From NCBI RefSeq assembly GCF_900215155.1, contig NZ_LT907980.1:62001-126000 (forward strand): DNA of 64,000 bases, written 5' to 3'. Of this stretch, positions 1 through 7,057 are shown in pieces. The stretch's first letter is position 1, and each line of letters opens with the position of its first letter. The translations under genes were made by a program, and so were the position numbers. The notes beneath the pieces were generated by a model. The model had not been told where the DNA came from, searched no databases, and worked only from the letters and a program-made list of their open reading frames with translations. Origin of the DNA: Marinobacter sp. LV10R510-11A (GTDB lineage: Bacteria > Pseudomonadota > Gammaproteobacteria > Pseudomonadales > Oleiphilaceae).

Positions 1-565
1 GATGGTGCAGCCGGAACCTCCTGCTTTCTTGCGTGTCTATCAACCACACTTGCGGTATTACCTGGTGGATGAAGGACGTTATACTGATGAAGAGTTGGGC
101 TTGCGCCAGACACCGTTGAGTGGGGTCTTTGGCGTCGAGAATGCCGGCCACAGCTGGGAGGCTTTGCAGCAGGCGGTGGATCGGGTTGTGGCGATCATAC
201 AGTCGGACCCAAATAAGGATCGTACCGACAGAATCATTACCCGCTGGCTCAAGCGCCATTTGCAGCGACTCGGGGCTGAAGTACACCTGGATCAGCTCAA
301 CAGTTTGGTGGAGGACAGAGATATGTTGGCAGAGAATTTGGAGAACTTGGTTAAGAAAGAACGGCTTGAAGGCATGCTGGCAGGGCGTCAAGAAGGTCGT
401 CAAGAAGGTCGTCAAGAAGGGCGTCAAGAAGGTGAGCACATGAAGGCTGAGCAAATTGCCCGTAACCTGATTGCGATGGGTCTGCTGACCGATGCTCAAA
501 TTGCGACAGCTTCTGGCTTGTCCGATGATGAGGTCAAGGTACTTCGTAAAGAGCAGAAACACTGA
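1..565 (+). CDS. Rpn/YhgA-type PD-(D/E)XK nuclease, C-terminal part (cut by window edge)
   Basis: This is the C-terminal 187 residues or so of a recombination-promoting nuclease/putative transposase of the Rpn (YhgA-like) family. The frame is open to base 1, so the N-terminal nuclease core lies outside the window. Family hallmarks visible here are the segment GVFGVENAGHSWEALQQAVD, the helical stretch around LVEDRDMLAENLENLVKKER, and a C-terminal helical tail ending in KEQKH. The linker at residues ~129-144 is a run of four RQEG units encoded by a 12-bp tandem repeat. At least five other rpn relics with the same C-terminus lie in this window. Rpn proteins act on DNA and promote recA-independent recombination; that role is family knowledge, not shown here. 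Confidence 0.8.
   Translation, partial: MVQPEPPAFLRVYQPHLRYYLVDEGRYTDEELGLRQTPLSGVFGVENAGHSWEALQQAVDRVVAIIQSDPNKDRTDRIITRWLKRHLQRLGAEVHLDQLNSLVEDRDMLAENLENLVKKERLEGMLAGRQEGRQEGRQEGRQEGEHMKAEQIARNLIAMGLLTDAQIATASGLSDDEVKVLRKEQKH
386..433 (+). repeat. 12-bp tandem repeat in rpn linker
   Basis: Four units of roughly CGTCAAGAAGGT, encoding RQEG, sit between the conserved Rpn body and the C-terminal tail. The rpn relic at 1475-2070 has two units at the same place, so unit number varies between paralogs. Because the unit is a multiple of three, copy changes alter linker length without shifting the frame. Confidence 0.85.
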
Positions 566-813
566 TAACTCTGCCATAGTCAGACGACGCGCGCATCGCG
601 CCGCGCATGGACAGGCATCCCCTCCTTTCTCGGCGTTCTTTACGTCAAACGCATGGCGGACAGGCACTCATATTGGTCAGAAACCCGTATTTATTTTTGC
701 ATCGTGCCCTTGTAGTCGAAGAACTACACTGTGTTTATCCGCACATTCTACGGGGCCATCAGCCTCTACGTGCTATCATATTTTTTTGTTGCTCATGGCA
801 AGAAGAGGTTTGT

Positions 814-1020
814 ATGTACGCAATCGAGTTTGAAGCTGACATTCAGAATGGCGTCGTTAAAATTCCCCCGGAGTACGCTCGTCTCAGAAATATCCATGCC
901 CGAGTGGTTGTGATGGTCGGGGAGTCAAAGGCGAATGCCGAGGTAATGGCGTTTTCCCGGCATTCAGCGAACGCTATCGAGGAATGGCAAGACGAGGCCG
1001 AGGACGATGTATGGACCTGA
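814..1020 (+). CDS. Probable type II antitoxin of a PemK/MazF-like pair
   Basis: A 68-aa acidic protein starting MYAIEFEADIQNGVVKIPPE. The start ATG at 814 is chosen because residues upstream in the same frame look non-coding and AAGAAGAGG lies just upstream. The pattern of a short beta-rich N-terminus (FEADIQNGVVKIP, as in swapped-hairpin proteins that bind promoter DNA) and an acidic C-terminus (EEWQDEAEDDVW) suits an antitoxin. Its last codons overlap the toxin start at 1011 by 10 nt, a typical TA arrangement with the antitoxin first. The exact antitoxin family was not recognised with certainty. Confidence 0.6.
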   Translation: MYAIEFEADIQNGVVKIPPEYARLRNIHARVVVMVGESKANAEVMAFSRHSANAIEEWQDEAEDDVWT

Positions 1021-1352
1021 CCCCAGGGGAGGTGTTGCTGTGTGAGTTCTATTTTTCGGACTTCCAGACTAGCAAACGTCGGCCAGTGATTGTGTTTAAA
1101 GATAACCTGCCGTTTGATGACTTTGTTGGCATACCGGTTAGCAGTCAGACTTTGCGGCTGCATGATGATGAATTTATTCTGGAGCCATCCGATATGGCGC
1201 TGGGAGCTTTGCCAAAGCGTTCGAAGATCATGGTTCGTAAAACGTTTGTTATTTCGCGGCAGGTCATTGTAAAAAAGTATGGTCAGTTGTCGGATGCGCG
1301 GTTTCAGCGGCTGCACGAAGATTTTTGCCATTTTTTCGGGTGCTGCTCATAA
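1011..1352 (+). CDS. PemK/MazF-like toxin (probable endoribonuclease)
   Basis: A 113-aa protein with the opening PGEVLLCEFYFSDFQTSKRR followed by PVIVF, which matches the beta-barrel N-terminus of PemK/MazF-type mRNA interferases (G-x-[IV] ... KxRPV[IVL]V). A later segment, LPKRSKIMVRKTFVISRQVI, fits the S-[KR]-[IVL]-x-[KR] strand of the same fold. The ATG at 1011 overlaps the antitoxin, implying translational coupling. Predicted role: growth-inhibiting RNase held in check by the upstream protein. The substrate cannot be read from sequence. Confidence 0.65.
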   Translation: MDLTPGEVLLCEFYFSDFQTSKRRPVIVFKDNLPFDDFVGIPVSSQTLRLHDDEFILEPSDMALGALPKRSKIMVRKTFVISRQVIVKKYGQLSDARFQRLHEDFCHFFGCCS

Positions 1353-1474
1353 ACAGGCAGCCCATGACCAATCTCATCTACCAGTGCCCTCCACAGCAAC
1401 CCGCAAAGCCCTCCTGTGCAATATTCATCATTAGTCGTGGAAATATTGTCGTAAATATTGTCGTGGACAGGCAC

Positions 1475-2070
1475 TTACTCTCCGCCGGTCAGCCCACCAG
1501 GACATTTACGAGATGGTGCAAAGTAGGGGACGGATTTGAAATCCGTCCCCAGTTTAGATCTGCAGCAGCCAACCACACCTTCGCTATTACCTGATTGACG
1601 AGGGGCGTTATACTGATGAGGAATTAGGCTTGCGCCAGACACCGTTGAGTGGCGTGTTCAGTGTCGAGAATGCGGGCCACAGCTGGAAGGCTTTGCAGCA
1701 GGCGGTGGATCGGGTTGTGGCGATCGTACAGTCGGACCCAAATAAGGATCGTACCGACAGAATCATTACCCGCTGGCTCAAGCGCCATTTGCAGCGACTT
1801 GGAGCTGAAGTACACCTGGATCAGCTCAACAGTTTGGTGGAGGACAGAGATATGTTGGCAGAGAACTTAGAGAATTTATTTAAGAAAGAACGGCTTGAAG
1901 GCATGTTGGCAGGGCGTCAAGAAGGTCGTCAAGAAGGTGAGCACATGAAGGCTGAACAAATCGCCCATAACCTGATCCACCGCACCGAAATGGATGATCA
2001 GATGATTGCAGAGATTGCTGGTTTGACGGTTGATGAAGTTAGTCGGTTAAGGTCAGAGGTCAAGCACTGA
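1475..2070 (+). pseudogene. rpn pseudogene interrupted by palindrome
   Basis: A second Rpn family copy. Bases ~1475-1522 still encode a piece of the conserved region (RRSAHQDIYEMVQ). The frame is then broken by the palindromic element at 1526-1550 and its short flank, which brings a stop. After it the reading resumes (YLIDEGRYTDEELGLRQTPL) and runs open from 1630 to the stop at 2070 with the C-terminus MDDQMIAEIAGLTVDEVSRL. The same insertion at the same codon occurs in the rpn relic at 58085-58882, so either one event was copied or the site is preferred. The linker has two RQEG units against four in the copy at 1-565. Confidence 0.8.
1526..1550. repeat. 25-bp palindrome (P1)
   Basis: A perfect dyad: half-site GGGGACGGATTT, one central base, then its reverse complement. 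It lies inside an rpn gene. The flank AAGTA before and GTTTAGATCTGCAG after match the copy at 58326-58350. Confidence 0.95.
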
Positions 2071-2100
2071 CCGAAATTCAGTGTGAATTACAAACATGAC

Positions 2101-2124
2101 AAGGGCAGCCTATTGGCTGCCCTT
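2101..2124 (+). terminator. Hairpin after rpn
   Basis: AAGGGCAGCC, a 4-base TATT loop and GGCTGCCCTT form a strong GC-rich stem 30 bp after the rpn stop. No clear U-tract follows. Related hairpins follow the rpn copies at 39.57 kb and 58.91 kb, so this is probably the family terminator. Confidence 0.7.
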
Positions 2125-2197
2125 GCTGTATCTATGTAGAGGTAACCACGACGCATCAACGTATCCTGACGCATGCTCGTTTTTTCTGATTTTCATG

Positions 2198-2283
2198 GTA
2201 AGCAATGGGATGGACTCCTCCTCACTCACCATTTTGGCACACAGATGCCGGTTAGGTGAGGAGGAGTCCATCCCATTGCTTAC
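2198..2283. repeat. 28-bp perfect inverted repeat around a 30-bp spacer
   Basis: The arm at 2198-2225 (starting GTAAGCAATGGGATGGACTC) is the exact reverse complement of 2256-2283. The spacer holds no gene. It lies between the rpn relic and the first recombinase module. It could be a large hairpin, the remains of a miniature inverted-repeat element, or an inverted duplication at a junction. The sequence does not decide between them. Confidence 0.85.
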
Positions 2284-2315
2284 GATGAACCGCTGTTGGA
2301 TATATTGATTGAAAT

Positions 2316-2340
2316 GGGGACAGATTTAAAATCTGTCCCC
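2316..2340. repeat. 25-bp palindrome (P2), outer end of module 1
   Basis: Perfect dyad with half-site GGGGACAGATTT and a central A. It lies 45 bp beyond the recombinase stop codon and marks the outer end of the 1.39-kb module, as P6 and P9 do for the other two. Confidence 0.95.
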
Positions 2341-2385
2341 ATCTTTTTGAGCAACAGGGGCGTTGCAATTACCTTACAGAGCAGT

Positions 2386-3285
2386 TCAAGCTTGTTTGTT
2401 CTCTTCGTAAACATCGATGCTCGCCCCTGACCAGGCACTGAGGTACCGCAGCGTGGTGCTTTTGGTACTCCAGCCACCGCGGAGCATGATTTTTTCCAAC
2501 GGCACGCCTTTGTCCAACAAATCCAGGGCGGCTCCAACCCGAAGTGAGTGGCCGCTGAATCGTGGTAGGGCGCGTAGCCTGGCGCGATGCTGCAGGTCGA
2601 CCAAAATCGGAATGATGGAGCCGGGCGTGAGGTGCTCTCCCACCGTGCCATCCTTTCCGACAGAGCGCAGAATATAGCCTTCTTCTTCACCGATGCGTTT
2701 TTTCCAGCGTTCGATCAGCTGATACAGCGTTTCGGAAATCGGGATCCAGGTGCCTTCGCCGTACTGATCGGTTTTGGAAAATCTTAACATCAGGGCATAC
2801 TTACCTTTCGGCATCTTACGGACGTCTTCCAGCCGGAGCCGGCAGAGTTCTGCGCGCCGGCGCATGGTTTCGTAGCCCAGTTGTAGAATCAATTTGTCTC
2901 GAAGGCCTCTGGCAGAGCTGTTGCAGCGAGTTTTCATTTTGTCCATGTGCTCCCTGGTGAGTGGTTCAGCTTGTTTCTGGGCGCGACCGATCTGCCGGTG
3001 CATGCGCCTAAGGGCCAGCAGAACCTCCGGCTCATGGGTGGGATTGGGGTTTTTGGATAATGAGAAAATGCTCGAAAGCGAGTCTATTCGGCGTCGGATG
3101 GTTGAGCTTTTGAGCGTGGTTGCCATATCCTTGATGTAAGTGGCGAGATTCTCGGCGGTGGCAGGCATAATCTGCATGCCGTTGGCATTGCACCAGGATT
3201 CGTAATGCATCCAGTCGGATCGGTAGGCTCTGACTGTATTGTCTGAGAAGGCGCCATCGAATGAGGCGAGAAGTTCGTCGATCAT
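2386..3285 (-). CDS. Tyrosine recombinase, module copy 1
   Basis: A 299-aa site-specific tyrosine recombinase (XerD/phage integrase fold). The N-terminal SAM-like DNA-binding part contains DNTVRAYRSDWMHYESWC. The catalytic part shows the first Arg in GYETMRRRAELCRLRLEDV, the H-x-x-R box in SGHSLRVGAALDLL, a Trp-containing third box LRGGWSTKSTT (Trp where many family members have His, as in some active recombinases), and the putative nucleophile in LRYLS. The start MIDELLASFDGAF is chosen for its GGAG site 12 bp upstream; a longer frame would swallow the divergent promoter. It is divergent from an XRE gene with shared operators. Nearly identical to the copies at 7058-7957 and 20049-20948. Confidence 0.88.
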   Translation of the reverse strand: MIDELLASFDGAFSDNTVRAYRSDWMHYESWCNANGMQIMPATAENLATYIKDMATTLKSSTIRRRIDSLSSIFSLSKNPNPTHEPEVLLALRRMHRQIGRAQKQAEPLTREHMDKMKTRCNSSARGLRDKLILQLGYETMRRRAELCRLRLEDVRKMPKGKYALMLRFSKTDQYGEGTWIPISETLYQLIERWKKRIGEEEGYILRSVGKDGTVGEHLTPGSIIPILVDLQHRARLRALPRFSGHSLRVGAALDLLDKGVPLEKIMLRGGWSTKSTTLRYLSAWSGASIDVYEENKQA

Positions 3286-3314
3286 GGTATTCTCTGCTCC
3301 TTTAACTAACCGGA

Positions 3315-3354
3315 ATGATATAAATAATATCATAATTGTACACAATGATATCAT
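3315..3354. promoter_or_regulatory. Operators between recombinase 1 and XRE 1
   Basis: A 19-bp perfect dyad, ATGATATAAATAATATCAT (3315-3333), is followed by a second dyad, ATGATATCAT (3345-3354), whose first three bases are the start codon of the XRE gene. The shared half-site ATGATAT suggests binding of the XRE product, repressing its own translation start and the divergent recombinase. Copy 2 has the same sites at 7987-8026. Confidence 0.7.
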
Positions 3355-3605
3355 CTTGTCAAATGCGAGCAGGGCGTGCGTTGCTTGGTTGGAATGCAAT
3401 TGAGCTTGCTAAACACAGTGGCGTTGGAGTGGCGACAGTTCGGAGATATGAGCTTCAGAAAGGCATTCCTTCGGGTAATTCTCAAACGATGCATTCACTG
3501 CAACGAGCGATGGAGTCAGCCGGTATAGAATTCACTGGCGACCCCCTCGTAACCCCGGGCGTCACACTCCACCTGAACCATCCGCCCCACCAAACCGACG
3601 ATTAG
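3345..3605 (+). CDS. XRE/Cro-type regulator, module copy 1
   Basis: An 86-aa one-domain helix-turn-helix protein. Residues ~6-45 (MRAGRALLGWNAIELAKHSG, then VGVATVRRYEL) show the Cro/C1 pattern with the recognition helix GVATVRRYE. The C-terminal tail (FTGDPLVTPGVTLHLNHP) has no DNA-binding character. The start is the ATG inside the second operator; a longer frame from 3336 is less likely because copy 2 lacks it. It is divergent from the recombinase and probably controls recombinase expression. Confidence 0.85.
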   Translation: MISSCQMRAGRALLGWNAIELAKHSGVGVATVRRYELQKGIPSGNSQTMHSLQRAMESAGIEFTGDPLVTPGVTLHLNHPPHQTDD

Positions 3606-3613
3606 TCCTGTCC

Positions 3614-3694
3614 CTACATTTTGCTCATCAAAAACTGATGAATGACGCCGAATCCGTGCATGTAGTTCTGCAGCAAAACGCTGATATGGCTGTG
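3614..3694 (-). pseudogene. Stranded 3' end of gmtY (copy 1)
   Basis: 81 bp nearly identical to the last 26 codons plus stop of gmtY (21278-21358). They encode the end of the third catalytic box and the nucleophilic Tyr peptide SVLLQNYMHGFGVIHQF. Similarity stops at CTGATATGGCTGTG; beyond it is unrelated cargo. It looks like a gmtY 3' end displaced by integration of cargo A. Confidence 0.85.
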
Positions 3695-4018
3695 GTTTGG
3701 CTGTAACGTAAAGGGACAAATTTGAAATCTGTCCCTAAGGTTGGGGTGATGCGGGTTGGCTGTTTTAGTTTTACAGTTGTCGACAGGCAATCAGTGCATA
3801 CGCCACGGTTTGTCAGTGTTCCGCAACTCGCCTGAAGTAAGGCACATAACAACGCTTTTTCCAAAACTGGGCAAACTGGTTTTTTGTGGAGAGCTGAACG
3901 CGGATCACGGTAAGATCAAAGCTACACCAACCAAAACGCGGCCATCGCACTTAACTTGGTAGCCATTCGAAGGTGTAGAGCGCGCCGCTACCTTCACGTT
4001 AAGCAGTGAGTGTTAACA
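3695..4018. other. Intergenic stretch with palindrome P3
   Basis: A near-perfect palindrome copy lies at 3712-3736 (half-site AGGGACAAATTT opposite AAATCTGTCCCT). The remaining ~280 bp has no convincing reading frame or RNA gene. Confidence 0.7.
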
Positions 4019-5155
4019 ATGGACTGGAACATAAAAGGTCTGGCCTGCAGCTCCAGCGATTTTGACGGGTTTGAGATTCAAAGTATTTTGATTGATGTTG
4101 ACGGGCCTCGTCTATTCTCAGCTCAAACGCGAGTGTGCACCGCGCTTTTCATGTTGGTGGACGAAAATGAAAGCAGCATGCGCTTTGTTGTTGTGCCGAC
4201 AGACGATCGTATGCTGGCTAAGCTTGAAAGCGGTTCGCTTACCGTTAGGGCCGCACTCGATCAGCCGCTTTTATGGGTACTTGAAACTAGCCATTCTTTT
4301 TGTCCAAAAAATGCTTGGCGAACGACACTTGCGGAATTACCAGAGTCTATACTGCCACAGAAGGGGCGAATGCTTCGGGCCCATCTTCAACCTGCTTTTC
4401 GTTTGCGGGCTATTGGTGAGGGTTTGTCAGCTGGAACCGTACCTGCCAGCGTGATCAGGCAGGTGGTTGAGGGTGCCAGCACCGCTTTAAGGAAAACGGC
4501 CGCCCATGTATTTAAAGAACCTAGCAAGCAAGGCCGTGCTAGTAACTCCAGGAGGCGGCTGTATGACTTGCCTGTGCAGCATTTTGCCTACAACAGTTTT
4601 GAAGTGGCGTTCAGCTTGCCCAATACGCAGCAGGAAAGACTGCTTCAAGATGAAGACGATGCCGAAATGTTTCTAATTGGCAATACGTTGGCCGATGCAA
4701 TTATCAGGTCTACTGGAATAAAGGACGGTGACAGCACACTTGAAACACTCGATATCGAGCTGCTGGAAGCTTTGGAAAAACTGGTGCCTCCGCTTTCCGG
4801 CACGGTGACAGAGTTCGAGGTAGGTGGAACCATACTGGGCCAAGCCGATAAAAGTTTCCGACTCGATCGTGATACATCGAAACACGTTAAAAGAGCGCTT
4901 CAGTCGGTGAGAAACAAGGAAGAAAAAACAACGACCCCTGAGGGCCTTGTGTCTCAGATGGATCGAGATAATTTGTCGTTCACGCTTCGGCAAACATCGG
5001 ATAATAGGGATCATGTTTGTGCTTTTTCTTCAGAAATTTTTGACGAAGTAATGGATGCTTTTGTGCATGAAAATCGTGTGGCGATAAGTGGGCGGGAAAC
5101 ACTGAAAAACGGCAATATTGATGTGTCTATTCTCAACAAAGTAAATGCTGACTAA
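4019..5155 (+). CDS. Protein of unknown function, cargo A
   Basis: A 378-aa cytoplasmic-type protein with no signal peptide or membrane segment. I do not recognise a family. The N-terminal half has alternating hydrophobic strands (DGFEIQSILIDVDGPRLFS, LFMLVDENESSMRFVVVPTD). The middle is helical, and residues ~170-190 are basic (HVFKEPSKQGRASNSRRRLY), a possible nucleic-acid or partner contact. The C-terminal third includes EFEVGGTILGQADKSFRL. ATG 4019 is preferred; a GTG nine bases upstream is the alternative. As cargo beside a toxin-antitoxin-chaperone module it may be a defence or stability gene, but that is context only. Confidence 0.7.
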   Translation: MDWNIKGLACSSSDFDGFEIQSILIDVDGPRLFSAQTRVCTALFMLVDENESSMRFVVVPTDDRMLAKLESGSLTVRAALDQPLLWVLETSHSFCPKNAWRTTLAELPESILPQKGRMLRAHLQPAFRLRAIGEGLSAGTVPASVIRQVVEGASTALRKTAAHVFKEPSKQGRASNSRRRLYDLPVQHFAYNSFEVAFSLPNTQQERLLQDEDDAEMFLIGNTLADAIIRSTGIKDGDSTLETLDIELLEALEKLVPPLSGTVTEFEVGGTILGQADKSFRLDRDTSKHVKRALQSVRNKEEKTTTPEGLVSQMDRDNLSFTLRQTSDNRDHVCAFSSEIFDEVMDAFVHENRVAISGRETLKNGNIDVSILNKVNAD

Positions 5156-5221
5156 TTTTCTAGACGCAACCTTTTCACTAAACGCCTCAGAGCAGGCAGA
5201 AGAATACCGCGGCGAGTGTGC

Positions 5222-5302
5222 TTCTTAGCGCTGGACTTAACGCCGCTGATCAAAGCCAGTGAAACCGTGGGCTAGGTGTTAAACGCCGGCGACATCAAGA
5301 TA
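5222..5302 (+). pseudogene. Small UDP-sugar dehydrogenase fragment next to palindrome
   Basis: The stretch CTTAACGCCGCTGATCAAAG onward encodes [13 protein letters not shown], an in-frame stop, then VLNAGDI. This is the segment of a TviB/WbpO-type UDP-sugar dehydrogenase that follows the VPTPID motif. It matches 51735-51800 closely and is cut exactly at palindrome P4. It lies some 30-49 kb from the other fragments of this gene, so palindrome-flanked pieces have moved over long distances. Confidence 0.8.
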
Positions 5303-5370
5303 GGGGACGGATTTGAAATCTGTCCCCGGTTTGGCGCTAATGTAGGGGGCCAGATTTGAAATCTGTCCCT
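5303..5370. repeat. Two 25-bp palindromes (P4, P5)
   Basis: P4 is at 5303-5327 and P5 at 5346-5370, 18 bp apart. Both have the GGGGACRGATTT-type half-site with one or two arm mismatches. P4 abuts the dehydrogenase fragment. The pair lies upstream of the higB-type toxin gene. Confidence 0.9.
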
Positions 5371-5514
5371 GGTTTCATAAGCAATCGACAGGACTTTCAG
5401 AAGCCGACTACTGAGCGCCACCGCAGCCGGGTGGAGTTGTGCAAAAGCGCGTACCCCTTTTTTCACGGAAGATTAATCAACAGCTTGTTGAATGAGGTTC
5501 ACTTAAAAGTTAAC

Positions 5515-6036
5515 ATGCCACTACCACTGAAGCGGATTACATTCAAATCCATTGGTTATCAAGCACAGCCAGAACCTAAGCAGCTTAAGGGAAGTTGGCA
5601 GGTGTTCGCGCCGTGCGAGCATGCCGATTACAGTGGCTGCGTATTGTTCTCGAAAATTGCCGGGTTATCGAGTATCGAAGATAAAAAGGCAGCAATTCTT
5701 GCCTTGAAAAAGCTAATTCAGATCGCGGCCATGGGCCAACCTATTACGGCTCATTACGACAAAAAACAATGCCACGAACTGCACAAGTTCAAATACCAAG
5801 GAAAGGATAGAGTGATCTGGCGAATACGCCACGGAGACATACGATTACCGTTTTATTATGGCCAAGGAAAACTGATTTTTCTGGCAAGTGTGTTGGCAAA
5901 ACGCAAAGATAAACTCTCGCAGGCTGAAGAATTAGCGCTTGAGAAGGAAGTAAAACGGTATATAAGTGCTGAAAACGAGGGGCAGCTTCAACTCGAAGCA
6001 TTAAGCCCTGGCTCTTCAGCAGCACCACGGAGGTGA
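5515..6036 (+). CDS. HigB/RelE-type toxin of a toxin-antitoxin-chaperone (TAC) module
   Basis: A 173-aa protein of the RelE/ParE superfamily, larger HigB (Gp49-like) type. The core strand-turn-strand HELHKFKYQGKDRVIWRIRH is followed by DIRLPFYYGQGKLIFLASVL and the C-terminal helix KDKLSQAEELALEKEVKRY, the usual order for these ribosome-dependent mRNA endonucleases. The start MPLPLKRITFKSIG is chosen at ATG 5515; the frame is open further upstream but those residues look random. The stop is 7 nt before the antitoxin start, and an XRE antitoxin and a SecB-like chaperone follow. This matches the order of mycobacterial HigB1-HigA1-SecB-like TAC systems. Confidence 0.8.
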   Translation: MPLPLKRITFKSIGYQAQPEPKQLKGSWQVFAPCEHADYSGCVLFSKIAGLSSIEDKKAAILALKKLIQIAAMGQPITAHYDKKQCHELHKFKYQGKDRVIWRIRHGDIRLPFYYGQGKLIFLASVLAKRKDKLSQAEELALEKEVKRYISAENEGQLQLEALSPGSSAAPRR

Positions 6037-6046
6037 TCTGAACGTG
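6030..6046 (+). promoter_or_regulatory. Strong Shine-Dalgarno deciding a GTG start
   Basis: GGAGGTGATCT, nearly full complementarity to the 16S rRNA 3' end, lies 5 nt before GTG 6044. It overlaps the toxin stop and supports GTG as the antitoxin start, with strong antitoxin translation relative to the toxin. Confidence 0.85.
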
Positions 6047-6505
6047 AGTACCATCGATAAAGAGTTTGCGGATCTGTGCAATTCGATTTGGGAAGATGAA
6101 AACGTTATTTTTGAAGCCAAAGCTCAGGATGTTGCCATCGTATTGGCCTCAGCCGTCCAAGAGGCAGGGTTGTCCAGTGCAGCCCTGGCCGAACAGCTCA
6201 ACTGGAAAAGAAGTCGTGTATCCAAAGTGCTCACCGGTAGCTCAAATCTTACGTTGAAAACCATTTTCCAGGTTTGCCGAGCTATAGGGCTAGAATTTGA
6301 CGTAATACTTAGAAAGGCTCATCAGCAGTCTGAAGTTGTAGATCCTGAGAAGCACCAGGCGATGCAGCAGGAGGCTGTGAATAATTTGTACAAATCCCGG
6401 CAGCTGTTGCATGCGTCCACCGAGCTACATCGCAAAGTATCCCAAAGTGCGCTTGCAACTCGTAATTACACTCGCGAAGAAGCCCGAATGAAGCTGGTGG
6501 CTTAG
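6044..6505 (+). CDS. HigA-type XRE antitoxin of the TAC module
   Basis: A 153-aa antitoxin. A helix-turn-helix at residues ~45-85 contains AGLSSAALAEQLNWKRSRVS, then KVLTGSSNLTLKTIFQVCRA. The polar C-terminal extension (~90-153) is longer than in a bare XRE antitoxin. In TAC systems such an extension carries the chaperone-addiction segment bound by the SecB-like partner. The GTG start is set by a strong ribosome site. The stop is 8 nt before the chaperone start. Confidence 0.8.
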   Translation: MSTIDKEFADLCNSIWEDENVIFEAKAQDVAIVLASAVQEAGLSSAALAEQLNWKRSRVSKVLTGSSNLTLKTIFQVCRAIGLEFDVILRKAHQQSEVVDPEKHQAMQQEAVNNLYKSRQLLHASTELHRKVSQSALATRNYTREEARMKLVA

Positions 6506-6513
6506 GAGCATTG

Positions 6514-6948
6514 ATGAACCGTTCGCCACTTCAATTGCAGCACTATCATTTTGTGACTCTGGCCCTTCACGCCAGAGAAGGTTTGAATCCCGCCAATTTG
6601 GCTAAAAACGAAAGCCCTTATCCAGATTTTGAGGGTGTTCACCTAGAGCCGGAAGTAAGCCTGTTCAGTGACGATGATGCCGGAGATTGCGGGCCATATC
6701 TGTTGCGGCTGGAGATGGCTTATAAGCCGGAAGATGACCATTTTCCGTACAGCTTTGAGGTGATTATTGAAGGTGTGTTTGGTCTTAAAGACAGTGGCAG
6801 CGTCGAAGATTGCAAAAAAACTGTCGTAATCAATGGCGCTTCAGTACTGTATTCCGCCGCCAGAGAGCAACTGATGACACTGAGCGGGCGTCACATGTAC
6901 GGACCAATGCTATTGCCCGCGCTGAACTTTCAGCACCTCGATTTATGA
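6514..6948 (+). CDS. SecB-like chaperone of the TAC module
   Basis: A 144-aa SecB-related protein. The SecB signature is visible: FPYSFEVIIEGVFGLKD (beta strands), then VNGASVLYSAAREQLMTLSG-type sequence (here INGASVLYSAAREQLMTLSG) and GPMLLPALNF at the end. It is the solitary third gene of a higB-higA operon rather than a housekeeping secB, so it is best read as the antitoxin-dedicated chaperone: it would protect the antitoxin from aggregation and proteolysis and let it neutralise the toxin. ATG 6514 is chosen because AGGAG lies 5 nt upstream; a TTG three bases earlier is less likely. Confidence 0.85.
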   Translation: MNRSPLQLQHYHFVTLALHAREGLNPANLAKNESPYPDFEGVHLEPEVSLFSDDDAGDCGPYLLRLEMAYKPEDDHFPYSFEVIIEGVFGLKDSGSVEDCKKTVVINGASVLYSAAREQLMTLSGRHMYGPMLLPALNFQHLDL

Positions 6949-6987
6949 TATAAGTTTGCTACTACCGTTAAATGTATTGATTGAAAT

Positions 6988-7012
6988 GGGGACAGATTTA
7001 AAATCTGTCCCC
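6988..7012. repeat. 25-bp palindrome (P6)
   Basis: Perfect dyad, half-site GGGGACAGATTT with a central A, at the outer end of module 2. Identical to P2. Confidence 0.95.
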
Positions 7013-7057
7013 ATCTTTTTGAGCAACAGGGGCGTTGCAATTACCTTACAGAACAGT

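Larger units (their letters stand above)
2303..3694. mobile_element. 1.39-kb recombinase module, copy 1 (palindrome + Y-recombinase + XRE + gmtY tail)
   Basis: This block recurs almost base for base at 6975-8362 and, more diverged, at 19978-21359. In order it holds a palindrome, the short segment CTTTTTGAGCAACAGGGGCG, a minus-strand tyrosine recombinase, a plus-strand XRE regulator and the last ~80 bp of gmtY. Sequence on either side differs between copies, so the block itself is the repeated unit. Copy 1 ends at CTGATATGGCTGTG, where similarity to gmtY stops. Inference: each module is the end of one integrated unit in a tandem array. Confidence 0.85.

Noticed and set aside
1353..1474. Repeated phrase AAATATTGTCGT near 1440-1465
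   Set aside because: Two short copies only; no element or gene could be attached to it.
3756..3962. 68-codon open frame upstream of the cargo A gene
   Set aside because: No ribosome site, composition unlike the neighbouring genes, no motif.
4673..5014. 113-codon minus-strand frame inside the cargo A gene
   Set aside because: It is the shadow of the long plus-strand gene with better start and codon pattern.
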